64,000 nucleotides of DNA from an uncultured Prevotellaceae bacterium (GTDB lineage: Bacteria; Bacteroidota; Bacteroidia; Bacteroidales; Muribaculaceae), in assembly GCA_900318335.1 (NCBI GenBank), contig ONKF01000009.1:1-64000 (forward strand). The letters are read 5' to 3'. The translations under genes and the position numbers were made by a program. Shown here one piece after another: positions 26,846-34,813 of the stretch (positions are counted from its first letter, which is position 1; every line of letters starts with the position of its first letter). The notes below the pieces were generated by a model. It made no database searches. It was not told the origin of the DNA and saw nothing but the letters and a program-made list of their open reading frames with translations.

Positions 26846-27316
26846 TCAATCGTTATGGAAGTTGCTGATAAGGCGCATGCGCACCATGTCCTGATGGTCG
26901 CTGTCGCCATAGTTGGCAAACGGCTTGATGCTGATGCCACCGCGCGGGTTGAACAGGCCGATAACCTCAAGGTACTTGGGATCCATCAACTTGACCAGGT
27001 CTTTCATGATGATATTCACACAATCCTCATGGAAGTCACCATGGTTGCGGAAACTGAACAGGTAGAGTTTCAGGCTCTTGCTCTCGACCATGCGCACGCG
27101 GGGGATATAATTGATAATGATGTGACCGAAGTCGGGCTGACCCGTCTTGGGGCACAGCGAGGTGAACTCGGGACAATCGAGCGTCACCACATATTCATTC
27201 TCGGGGTGCTTGTTCTCGAAGGTCTCAAGCACGTCGGGACGGTAGTCAAACTCATATTGCGTGCCCTGGTTGCCCAACAGGGTCACGCCCTCGAGTTCTT
27301 TATCACTTCTTGACAT
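26846..27316 (-). CDS. queF: preQ0 reductase QueF
   Basis: A 156-residue NADPH-dependent nitrile reductase making preQ1. The catalytic Cys55 sits in [13 protein letters not shown] with the conserved Asp62. The short unimodular form (about 150 residues) is the Bacillus-like subfamily. The ATG at 27316 is used; a longer frame from 27370 runs through the promoter box at 27355..27348. Leads into queC. Confidence 0.95.
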   Translation of the reverse strand: MSRSDKELEGVTLLGNQGTQYEFDYRPDVLETFENKHPENEYVVTLDCPEFTSLCPKTGQPDFGHIIINYIPRVRMVESKSLKLYLFSFRNHGDFHEDCVNIIMKDLVKLMDPKYLEVIGLFNPRGGISIKPFANYGDSDHQDMVRMRLISNFHND

Positions 27317-27347
27317 AAATCTACTGTTTTTTACGTTATTAGGACTG

Positions 27348-27355
27348 CAAAGGTA
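27348..27355 (-). promoter_or_regulatory. queF-queC TAnnTTTG box
   Basis: TACCTTTG on the minus strand, leader about 25 nt. No preQ1 riboswitch could be recognised in so short a leader. Confidence 0.55.
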
Positions 27356-27397
27356 GTAAAAAAAACGCACTCACGAGCCATCTTATGAACGCCAGGC

Positions 27398-28105
27398 TCA
27401 CTTGAGCAGCAAGTCGAGGGCAAATCGGGCTGCCTCATTGCCCTGTGGCTGCAACCGGTCGAGGCTCTGTAATCCCGCCAGTCGCACTTGCTCGTCAATG
27501 TCATCACTGCAGTTGGTGAGCAGGTGACGGCTGTAAGCGACGGTGAACTCGGGATGCCCCTGGAAAGTGATGACCTGGGTGCCCATCCTGAATGACTCGT
27601 TCTCGCAGAAGTCGCTGATGGCGCAACGCGTGGCACCCTGTGGGAGCCTCATCACCTGGTCATGATGGCTATAGAGCAGGTGCATCTTTCCTTGTGGGAA
27701 ATAGGGTTTCATCTCATCGTCAAGGACACGTGAAGCCCTGATTCCGGTTCCGAAGCCGCCATCATACTTACTCACTTCTCCGCCCAATGCCCGTGCAATC
27801 AACTGATGCCCAAAGCACACGCCCATCATTTTCGCTCCACGGCTATAGGCTTTTTCAATCCACTGCATCAGAGCCACAATCCAAGGCTTGTCATCATAAG
27901 CCGAATCGAGGCTGCCTGGAATGATGTAAAGTTCTCCGCTATTGATTTCGGCAGGCAATTCCCCTTGCCACGACTGGAAAACACGATAGCTTGCCTGCTC
28001 GCCGACTGCAGCGAACAAATCAAAAAACAAGGACTCGTAATTGGGGATAAACGACGGCAGGCGCCCCGGGAATGTGTCACACAACAATATGTTGATGCGG
28101 GTCAT
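27398..28105 (-). CDS. class I glutamine amidotransferase-like protein
   Basis: A 235-residue stand-alone GATase1-type protein. The nucleophile elbow GVCFGHQ has Cys97, and GHPEF carries His184 and Glu186, so the triad is complete. It resembles the GMP-synthase-like amidotransferase group of unknown substrate, some of which hydrolyse gamma-glutamyl compounds. Its start overlaps the HD-domain gene stop by 4 nt, so they are coupled. Confidence 0.85.
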   Translation of the reverse strand: MTRINILLCDTFPGRLPSFIPNYESLFFDLFAAVGEQASYRVFQSWQGELPAEINSGELYIIPGSLDSAYDDKPWIVALMQWIEKAYSRGAKMMGVCFGHQLIARALGGEVSKYDGGFGTGIRASRVLDDEMKPYFPQGKMHLLYSHHDQVMRLPQGATRCAISDFCENESFRMGTQVITFQGHPEFTVAYSRHLLTNCSDDIDEQVRLAGLQSLDRLQPQGNEAARFALDLLLK

Positions 28106-28734
28106 AATTCGTCGATTTCCTCACCGGTGCGCTCCATGATGCTGGCAGCCAGACCGTCGGCAGTCTGGATGATGGTCACAAGGGGATAAAGCTTGCGGGC
28201 CGCGTCATAGTTGCGCACGTCCTCATAGCTGTTCTGGTTCACGCCCCATGCGCCCATGTGCCAGCGGATGGCCAGCATCTCGTCATCATTGAGAGCCAGT
28301 CCACTGCACAGCAGCAGCGTGAGCGATTTCTCGCCATGACCCATCGGGAAACTCTTGTAGGTGATTTTATAGCCCTCGGCATCTTCCCAAATGCCAAGCG
28401 CGTTCTTGCGTTTCTTGACCGAGCGCTTGTAGATGTCACACTTGCACACGTCGTGCAACAGGCTGGCCAGGATGATGCTGTCGCGCTTCACCTCATGCTC
28501 CAGGCTGGGTTCAATAGCCTTCATCGCTTCCCACACGGCAAGCGCGGCCTTACATGTATTGAGCGAGTGCTTAGCCAAGCCGCCCTCGGTATTCAGGTGG
28601 TGTCCTGCCGAAGCCGGGGCAGTGAAAAATCCCCACTCCTCCAGATCACCTATCACGTCCTCGAGACCGTCACGCCCTGTCGAACGCAACAACTCGAGTA
28701 TTTCTTCTTTACAATCCTTATTACTGGTTTTCAT
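28102..28734 (-). CDS. HD-domain protein
   Basis: A 210-residue putative metal-dependent phosphohydrolase. HHLNTEGGLAKHSLNTC gives the first His ligands and SLLHDVCK (His94, Asp95) the HD pair; a later RWHMG and a QTADGLAA Asp complete the site. This architecture occurs in small HD hydrolases acting on nucleotides. The ATG at 28734 is chosen over a frame running to 28866 inside mlaF. It lies downstream of mlaF with repeat copy E between. Confidence 0.8.
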   Translation of the reverse strand: MKTSNKDCKEEILELLRSTGRDGLEDVIGDLEEWGFFTAPASAGHHLNTEGGLAKHSLNTCKAALAVWEAMKAIEPSLEHEVKRDSIILASLLHDVCKCDIYKRSVKKRKNALGIWEDAEGYKITYKSFPMGHGEKSLTLLLCSGLALNDDEMLAIRWHMGAWGVNQNSYEDVRNYDAARKLYPLVTIIQTADGLAASIMERTGEEIDEL

Positions 28735-28739
28735 ATTAA

Positions 28740-28780
28740 CTCGCTTTGCTCGTAGTTTAAAGTTTAAAGAAGCATCCGCC
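28740..28780 (+). repeat. dispersed intergenic repeat, copy E
   Basis: CTCGCTTTGCTCGTAGTTTA, AAGTTTAAAG, then AAGCATCCGCCCC. Same unit order as copies A and D but opposite in orientation to the local genes. It fills the gap between the mlaF stop and the HD-domain gene start. Confidence 0.7.
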
Positions 28781-28783
28781 CCC

Positions 28784-29584
28784 TCATTTCTTATCCCTCG
28801 AAGGCTTATATCCGTGTTCACGGCGGTACTTGCGGACATCGCGGAACAGGTCGGTGGCGTACACAAAATTGTTCAGGTCGTCGTTGTCCACGTCATAAAT
28901 CTCGTCCTTAGTGCCAATCCAGCCCACATGGCCCTTGTTGATAAACACGATATTCTCGCCGATTCCCATCACCGAGTTCATATCATGGGTATTGATGATG
29001 GTCGTGATGCCAAACTCGTGGGTGATATCGCTCAGCAACTCATCAATCACGATCGAGGTTTTGGGGTCGAGGCCCGAGTTGGGCTCATCACAGAACAGGT
29101 ACTTGGGATTCAACGCGATGGCACGTGCGATGGCACAACGCTTCTGCATACCTCCCGACAATTCGCTGGGATACTTGTTCTCACTACCCGTGAGGTTCAC
29201 GCGGTCGATACAGAATTGGGCTCGATCCTTTATCTCGCCTGCACTCATCTGGCTGAACATGATTAACGGGAACATCACATTACCCATCACCGTCTCGCTG
29301 TCAAACAGGGCACTGCCCTGGAACAGCATACCGATTTCCTTGCGCAGTTCCTTGCGCTGCTTGCGGTCCATCTTGGTAATGTCACGGTTATCGTATAGGA
29401 TTTCGCCCTGATCGGGGTCAAACAGGCCCACGATATTCTTAATCAGCACCGTCTTGCCCGAACCCGACTGGCCGATGATGAGGTTGGTCTTGCCGTCATA
29501 GAGCTTGGCATTGATGTCAAACAACACCTGGCGCGGACCTGTCTCTTCCTTGAATGTCTTGGATAAATGCTTAACTTCAATCAT
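28784..29584 (-). CDS. mlaF: MlaF-type ABC ATPase of a lipid transporter
   Basis: A 266-residue ATP-binding subunit. Walker A GQSGSGKT (38-45), signature LSGGMQKR, Walker B YLFCDEPNSGLDP and an H-loop His in INTHDMNS are all present. The sequence is of the MlaF group, which works with MlaE to move phospholipids between outer and inner membranes and keep outer-membrane asymmetry. It follows mlaE by 4 nt. No MCE-domain (MlaD) gene is adjacent in this window. Confidence 0.88.
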   Translation of the reverse strand: MIEVKHLSKTFKEETGPRQVLFDINAKLYDGKTNLIIGQSGSGKTVLIKNIVGLFDPDQGEILYDNRDITKMDRKQRKELRKEIGMLFQGSALFDSETVMGNVMFPLIMFSQMSAGEIKDRAQFCIDRVNLTGSENKYPSELSGGMQKRCAIARAIALNPKYLFCDEPNSGLDPKTSIVIDELLSDITHEFGITTIINTHDMNSVMGIGENIVFINKGHVGWIGTKDEIYDVDNDDLNNFVYATDLFRDVRKYRREHGYKPSRDKK

Positions 29585-29588
29585 GATG

Positions 29589-30335
29589 TCACAGTAATAA
29601 CAGGGTTAAAATGACGTCGGCCACAAGAATCATGATGTTGCTGACAACTACAGTATCGGTACTGGCCTTGCCCACCTCGACCGAGCCACCCTGTACCGCG
29701 TAGCCATAGTAGCAGGCAATGGTGGACATCAGGAAAGCGAATACCAGCGACTTGATTAACGCGAACCACACATACCACTCAATAAACAATGACTGGATGC
29801 CAAACAGATACGTGTCCGGTTCGACTATCCCCGTGATGACACAGATGAGCCAGCCGCCAAACAAGCTCGTCGCCATACAGATGACAACCAGGAACGGCAG
29901 GATGGTAATCAGGGCAAGGATCTTGGGCAGTGCCAGGAAATTGGCGCTGTTGATACCCATGATATCGAGGGCGTCAATCTGTTCGGTAGCCCTCATGGTA
30001 CCTATCTCGCTGGCGATGTTTGAACCTATCTTGCCCGACAGGATCAGGCACAGGATGGTGGATGAGAACTCCAGCAGGATAATCTCGCGGGTTGTCAAGC
30101 CCACCGTATAGCGGGGCAACAACGGGTTGGAGATATTCAGCTTAATCAGGATGGTACACAATGAGCCGATGAACAGCGACACAATGATAATCAACGGTAT
30201 CGAGTCAATACCCAGTTTGCCTATTTCATCGAGGTAGCGTTTGAAGAAAACCTTCCACTTGTCAGGGATGGCCATGACCCTCCACATGAACATGCAGTAG
30301 TCTCCAAACTTATCGAGCATTTTAGTCAAAAACAT
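29589..30335 (-). CDS. mlaE: MlaE-type permease
   Basis: A 248-residue inner-membrane protein with about 5-6 hydrophobic segments. The conserved MlaE core LEFSSTILCLILSGKIGSNIASEIGTMR (about 88-115) and the EQIDALDIMG motif are clear. It pairs with the ATPase immediately downstream as a retrograde lipid transporter. A TAnnTTTG box lies at 30366..30359. Confidence 0.9.
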   Translation of the reverse strand: MFLTKMLDKFGDYCMFMWRVMAIPDKWKVFFKRYLDEIGKLGIDSIPLIIIVSLFIGSLCTILIKLNISNPLLPRYTVGLTTREIILLEFSSTILCLILSGKIGSNIASEIGTMRATEQIDALDIMGINSANFLALPKILALITILPFLVVICMATSLFGGWLICVITGIVEPDTYLFGIQSLFIEWYVWFALIKSLVFAFLMSTIACYYGYAVQGGSVEVGKASTDTVVVSNIMILVADVILTLLLL

Positions 30336-30358
30336 ATCTTTCGTAATATTACAACCTG

Positions 30359-30366
30359 CAAAAATA
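30359..30366 (-). promoter_or_regulatory. mlaE TAnnTTTG box
   Basis: TATTTTTG, preceded 10 nt upstream by GACTTGCA, a word also seen 10-11 nt upstream of two other -7 boxes here (39374 and 45490). Leader about 17 nt. Confidence 0.55.
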
Positions 30367-30461
30367 CAAAAAATAGTGCAAGTCGAGCACAGATTCCACT
30401 AAAACTTGTTTTTTGATTGGTGGCAGCGAGTGCACACACATGGGAAAAGACGGGAAACGGA

Positions 30462-31034
30462 CTATAGCAGGGCGCTCTCGTCGATGAGATTGTTGAGCAT
30501 GGCATAGACGGTAAGGCCGGCCACACTCTTGATACCCGTCTTGCGGGTGATGTTCTTGCGGTGGCTGATCACAGTGTGGATACTCACGTTGAGTGCTTCG
30601 GCCACCTCCTTATTGGTCTTGCCTTGGGCCAGCTGAATCAGGACGGCAGTCTCGCGCTTAGTGAGCTCATAGTTGTTCTGATTGTGCTGCTCGGCAACGG
30701 GTGATGCCTGGGCAAGGGTCTCAATAATGACTGTGCGGCCGTCACGTATCTCTACCACGCCGTCATACCCCTTGAGCACCTCTCGCTCGACATACTGGTA
30801 GACCAGCGCCACGACGGCCACATGATACTCGCTACGCAACGACGACACGCTCTTGTTGAGCAACGTCGGGTTGATCAGCACGACATCTGGATGCGTGGCG
30901 ATGATACGTTCCTCGATATGGTCGGCGCTCACTTCGGGCTCCAGGAGCTTGAAGCGCGACTGGCTCTCGAGGATGGTTTTCAGCCCTTCGACGATCACCT
31001 CCGACGGTTCAACGATGAGTAAACGCTGTTTCAT
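30462..31034 (-). CDS. LuxR-family regulator with degenerate receiver
   Basis: A 190-residue protein with a receiver-like N-terminal domain (about 1-120) and a LuxR/FixJ helix-turn-helix (about 125-185: LTKRETAVLIQLAQGKTNKE, then SIHTVISHRKNI). The expected phosphoacceptor after strand 3 reads VVLINPT, with Asn55 where Asp should be, so it probably is not controlled by phosphorylation. Its start overlaps the hemerythrin gene stop by 4 nt, which suggests that the hemerythrin-like protein is its partner or that both respond to the same stress. Confidence 0.85.
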   Translation of the reverse strand: MKQRLLIVEPSEVIVEGLKTILESQSRFKLLEPEVSADHIEERIIATHPDVVLINPTLLNKSVSSLRSEYHVAVVALVYQYVEREVLKGYDGVVEIRDGRTVIIETLAQASPVAEQHNQNNYELTKRETAVLIQLAQGKTNKEVAEALNVSIHTVISHRKNITRKTGIKSVAGLTVYAMLNNLIDESALL

Positions 31035-31735
31035 GACAGAATGGCTTTTTCGAGGTGATGTACCAGCGGCACCATGATTTTTTCCTCAATAAAGGTATGC
31101 TTCTTGAGATCCTCGCTCAATCTCAAGATATCGTAAACCACATCCAGCACGTTGTCGTCATCGACTTGGGGAGGCAGGTACTTGAAGACAATGTTCAGCA
31201 AGTCATCAAGCTTGCCCTCGATATCACTGTGTGTCTGCAGGAATTCGTTGATGCCGTAGGTCTTGTCACGCTCACCGGCCATGAGGGCACGGATGTGAGG
31301 AAACACGTCAAGCTCCTCATGCAGGAAATGGGCCTCGACCTCTTGCTTATACTGATTAAAGAAGCTGATGAACACCTTGCCGATGGGACCATTCAGTTCC
31401 TGAGCAATGGAATCCAAGTGGCGCTCGATGTGAGGCAGTCGCTTCTCGACATAGTACTTGTGCGACTTCTCGAGATAGGGCACGAGACCTGTCATGTCGG
31501 TACCCAGGATTGTCGCTGTCGAGGGCACATAGTTGTTGAAGGTATAGACGTTGCAGATGAGCAGGAAGAATGAGGTATCCACTCCACTGGCCTCACACAC
31601 GTCGGCAATGGAACGGTCACCGAAGCCCAACGAGATACCTAACCGGGTAAGTAACGAGAGTAATGACGGATGAGCGGTAATCAGGTCGCTCAGGCGGCTC
31701 TCACTCGAGAAAAGCCGAGACTTGAAATCTTTCAT
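31031..31735 (-). CDS. hemerythrin-domain protein (ScdA/RIC-like)
   Basis: A 234-residue protein. The first 60 residues (LITAHPSLLSLLTRLGISLG, then IADVCEASGVD) resemble the N-terminal DUF542-like part of RIC/ScdA, although the family's usual Cys pair is replaced. The rest is a hemerythrin four-helix bundle with His/Glu ligands in EAHFLHEELDVFPH and a late KKHTFIEEKIMVP. RIC proteins repair iron-sulfur clusters after NO or oxidative damage; a di-iron sensor role is also possible. The ATG at 31735 is used since a promoter box lies in the longer frame. Confidence 0.75.
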   Translation of the reverse strand: MKDFKSRLFSSESRLSDLITAHPSLLSLLTRLGISLGFGDRSIADVCEASGVDTSFFLLICNVYTFNNYVPSTATILGTDMTGLVPYLEKSHKYYVEKRLPHIERHLDSIAQELNGPIGKVFISFFNQYKQEVEAHFLHEELDVFPHIRALMAGERDKTYGINEFLQTHSDIEGKLDDLLNIVFKYLPPQVDDDNVLDVVYDILRLSEDLKKHTFIEEKIMVPLVHHLEKAILS

Positions 31736-31766
31736 TGACTGTTTACTATTTTTAATTTCAGGGGAA

Positions 31767-31798
31767 CAAAGGTAGCAATAATTCTCCACTCCCACAAA
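31767..31798 (-). promoter_or_regulatory. promoter of the hemerythrin-LuxR pair
   Basis: TTTG at 31798..31795, a 20-nt spacer, TACCTTTG at 31774..31767. Its -33 element abuts the stop codon of the upstream gene at 31799. Leader about 25 nt. Confidence 0.75.
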
Positions 31799-33544
31799 TC
31801 ATTTCCACAACCCACCGTAAATCATACGCTCGCTGATGTCCCATGCCCGCCGCTGGTGCGGGGTCAAGGCGGTACTGTCGCCAATGACCGACATATTGCG
31901 CGGAAATATCGTACCCTTCACGGGATAGCGCAGGATACTGTGGCCCAGCCCTTTCCAGAAATAGGCATTAGCGCCCATCACATCGAGCAACGTGGGAAAA
32001 ACGTCCACCTGGCCGATAACGGGCTCATATCGGAGCGTGGTGTCACACCCGGCGACAATCAAGGGAATGCCCCAGTCATCGGGGGTGGCTATGCTGTCAT
32101 GGCGCCCCTCGACGCGATTGAGATAGACCTGGGTGTGGTCGCTCACGATAGCCACCACGGTGTTACGTGACAGCCCCAACCGATGCAGGTCATCCATCAA
32201 GGCTCCGATACAACTGTCGGTCAGGTTCACACAATTCAGGTAACCACGGGCCTCGGCATTAAGGGTGTCGCTTGAGGTAATCCAAGAGCGGCGCACCTTG
32301 TCCTCGGGATAAGGGGTGTGCATGGTCATAGTCACCATCTCGAGGAAGAAGGGCTGACGCAACTGGGGAATCAATCGGGCCGCAAAATCGGTCAAGGCCG
32401 CGTCATCCACATTGCCATGGCGGGCAAAGGCCCCGTCGGCCATCAGGTGTTCGCGGGTATAAAGGGTGTCAAACCCGTATGTTCTCGACGTGACATTCTG
32501 GTTCCAGTTGACGCCAGGAGTGCAGATGATCTCACGGCAGTCATAGCCCTCAAGAGCCGCCGCCAGTGACGGGTAACGGGCATCGCCCCAATTAACGGCG
32601 ACAGCACCATCGCGTAATGGCAAGAGCCCTGTATTGTATATGAAATGGGCATCGCTGGAATGACCATGACTGGTCTGGAACATGACATGAGGGGCATAGA
32701 TGACACTGTCATTGGCAATCAAACGGTTGAGCACAGGAGTCACTTCACGGCCTTCAACGGTCATGCCGATGGGCCACGTGTGCAAAGACTCGACAATAAC
32801 CAGAATCAAGTTGCGACCAGTTGTGCTGCAATAGCGGTTATCGGTGTACCGCGGGCAGTCCTCATCGAGGAACCGCTGAATCTCAGCCCGTTCCTCGTTG
32901 CTCAAGTCATGGCTCTTGAAAGCATCATGCAACGTGAACACGCCATAGGGTATCAAGCCATTTTGGGCAAAATAGCGGCAATTACCGAAGTTGTGCAGGA
33001 AACGTGTCTTGTAATCCTCACCAATTTTGACATAACCCAAGAGAGCGAACGCGGCACATGCCAGCAATGTGTAGCCAAACCGCTTGAAGGCTATTTTATT
33101 CTCATGGGCACGGCGGGCCAACAAGCCGACTACAATCAGCAAGAGATAGGGCACCAGGATGAGTAAATCCTGCCAGCGCAACAGGGCCAGAGTGCTTGAT
33201 GCCAAAGTGGAATTGACATTCTGGGTCAAGGTCAGGCTGCGCCAGGGCATCAGGTCGTCATAGGCGCGGCAGTAGCACGTCTGCATCAAGCACCAGATGG
33301 TGAGCAGTGTCAATGGTATCCACACCAACCAGCGCCAACGCCGCCTCAACAGCCAGTAGGGAGACAAGAGCAAGAGGGCATTGGCTACCGAAATGGCTAC
33401 CACATGCCACTCGCTGAACAGCCGCCCCACCCCACCCAACTGGGTATCGAGGGCAACGATAAAGCACTGCCATGCGGCCACGGCAACACACAACATGAAA
33501 AACAGCGTGCCGTATCGCTCAATATGTACGTCCCATTTCTTCAC
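31799..33544 (-). CDS. LTA-synthase-like phosphoglycerol/sulfatase-fold transferase
   Basis: A 581-residue membrane enzyme with about 5 N-terminal transmembrane helices (to about 190) and a periplasmic alkaline-phosphatase-superfamily domain. Metal-site motifs are ILVIVESLH, the nucleophile-type QTSHGHSSDAHF and VSDHTQ. Family members transfer phosphoglycerol or phosphoethanolamine to glycans or lipids. The start is a GTG at 33544: an in-frame TGA lies 9 nt upstream and the next Met is 16 codons in. Last gene of the long leftward run starting near 39272. Confidence 0.82.
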   Translation of the reverse strand: MKKWDVHIERYGTLFFMLCVAVAAWQCFIVALDTQLGGVGRLFSEWHVVAISVANALLLLSPYWLLRRRWRWLVWIPLTLLTIWCLMQTCYCRAYDDLMPWRSLTLTQNVNSTLASSTLALLRWQDLLILVPYLLLIVVGLLARRAHENKIAFKRFGYTLLACAAFALLGYVKIGEDYKTRFLHNFGNCRYFAQNGLIPYGVFTLHDAFKSHDLSNEERAEIQRFLDEDCPRYTDNRYCSTTGRNLILVIVESLHTWPIGMTVEGREVTPVLNRLIANDSVIYAPHVMFQTSHGHSSDAHFIYNTGLLPLRDGAVAVNWGDARYPSLAAALEGYDCREIICTPGVNWNQNVTSRTYGFDTLYTREHLMADGAFARHGNVDDAALTDFAARLIPQLRQPFFLEMVTMTMHTPYPEDKVRRSWITSSDTLNAEARGYLNCVNLTDSCIGALMDDLHRLGLSRNTVVAIVSDHTQVYLNRVEGRHDSIATPDDWGIPLIVAGCDTTLRYEPVIGQVDVFPTLLDVMGANAYFWKGLGHSILRYPVKGTIFPRNMSVIGDSTALTPHQRRAWDISERMIYGGLWK

Positions 33545-33599
33545 TGTCTTTCAATAAGGGTTGGTTATCGGTTGAATCTGATACCGGCGGAACTGAAAT

Positions 33600-34037
33600 T
33601 TACAGGCGCTTGATAATATGGGAAACCACGCCCCACACCTGGAAATTGCTCTCGTCGCTGACCTTCAGCTCGGGGAACTTGGCATTGGCTGGAGTCAAGT
33701 AGACGCCATCATCACGCACACTCAGGCGCTTGACGGTGAAATCACCGTCCACAAAGCAGACGGCAATATTCCCGTCATGAGGCGTGAGCGAGCGGTCGAT
33801 AATCAACAGGTCGCCCTCGTTGATTCCCGCATCCACCATCGAGTTTCCTATCACGCGCGCACAGAAGGTGGCGGCAGGATTGGTGATAAGCGCACGGTTC
33901 AGGTCGATACTGTCGGCATATTCTCCCTGGGCGGGGCTGGGGAAACCAGCCTGCACACGAGACTCAAAGAACTGCAATCCGGCAGTCTGTTCTTCTACAA
34001 CAGGCTTAACCTCTGTTATTTTGGTTTCGTCTTGCAT
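33600..34037 (-). CDS. umuD: UmuD/LexA-type self-cleaving S24 peptidase
   Basis: A 145-residue protein with a predicted Ala30-Gly31 cleavage site (RVQAGFPSPAQGEYAD), catalytic Ser66 (GNSM) and Lys103 (FTVKR). This is the UmuD form, without a LexA DNA-binding domain. In the SOS response it is cut on RecA filaments and joins UmuC as DNA polymerase V. No umuC lies next to it: the neighbours are an MBL-fold hydrolase 1 nt upstream and the LTA-synthase-like gene. Confidence 0.88.
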   Translation of the reverse strand: MQDETKITEVKPVVEEQTAGLQFFESRVQAGFPSPAQGEYADSIDLNRALITNPAATFCARVIGNSMVDAGINEGDLLIIDRSLTPHDGNIAVCFVDGDFTVKRLSVRDDGVYLTPANAKFPELKVSDESNFQVWGVVSHIIKRL

Positions 34038-34038
34038 C

Positions 34039-34806
34039 TCACACTTTTACTATCAGTCCATCGTAAGCCAGTTCCACTCCTGGCGGCAGACGCCGGGGAG
34101 AATCGGCATGAAATCCCATGCCGTCACTCATGTGAATGAGGTAAGCGCGGCCAGGCTTTACACGGTTGATGATGTCGAGCGTCTCGTCCAGGCACATGTG
34201 TGACAGGTGCTCCTCTATCCTCAACGAGTTGATGACAAGCAGAGGCACACCCTTGAGGCGCTCCACCACGTCATCGCCAATGACCTTAGCATCGGTGATA
34301 TAGGCCAGCGGGCCGATACGAAAGCCATAGATGGGCAACTTATAGTGCATCACAGGGAGAGGCTCCACACGCACGCCCTCGACCAGAAATGGCTTGTCGT
34401 CGATGATATGCTCCTCAAATTGAGCCACTCCAGGATAAGGATTTGTGGCAAAGCAATAAGGGATGCGCTTGTGCAGGTTATCCAGCACATCGGCACGGGC
34501 ATAAACCGGGAACGGACGCTCAAAGCAATAAGTCCTGAGGTCATCCAAGCCGGCCACATGGTCATAGTGGATGTGGGTCAACAGGACAGCATCCAGGTTG
34601 TCATCGCTGGCACGGAGCATCTGGGTACGGAAATCCGGGCCGCAATCGATGAGAATCCTCGCACCCTGATAACGGACGATGGCCGAGGTGCGCAATCGAT
34701 GGTCACGGGGGTCATTACTATAGCACACGGGACACTTGCACCGCAGCATGGGCACACCTGTTGATGTCCCGGTCCCAAGGAATTCTATTTCTAATGTAGT
34801 CAGCAT
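34039..34806 (-). CDS. PhnP-like metallo-beta-lactamase-fold hydrolase
   Basis: A 255-residue metal-dependent hydrolase. It has an N-terminal GTGTSTGVPM, a CKCPVC pair that may bind structural zinc as in PhnP, THIHYDHVAGLDD (metal site), and downstream His/Asp residues in MHYKLP and YITDAK. PhnP-type enzymes open cyclic phosphodiesters; other members act on RNA ends or lipoyl groups, so the substrate is uncertain. The ATG at 34806 gives the family start and lies 7 nt after the upstream stop. Confidence 0.85.
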   Translation of the reverse strand: MLTTLEIEFLGTGTSTGVPMLRCKCPVCYSNDPRDHRLRTSAIVRYQGARILIDCGPDFRTQMLRASDDNLDAVLLTHIHYDHVAGLDDLRTYCFERPFPVYARADVLDNLHKRIPYCFATNPYPGVAQFEEHIIDDKPFLVEGVRVEPLPVMHYKLPIYGFRIGPLAYITDAKVIGDDVVERLKGVPLLVINSLRIEEHLSHMCLDETLDIINRVKPGRAYLIHMSDGMGFHADSPRRLPPGVELAYDGLIVKV

Positions 34807-34813
34807 AACTAAG

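Noticed and set aside
26839-26970. N-terminal extension of QueC
   Set aside because: It would overlap queF and has no match to the family; the ATG at 26838 gives the PP-loop at the usual place.
27317-27397. preQ1 riboswitch ahead of queF
   Set aside because: The predicted leader is about 25 nt, too short for a preQ1-I aptamer plus switch, and no matching stem was seen.
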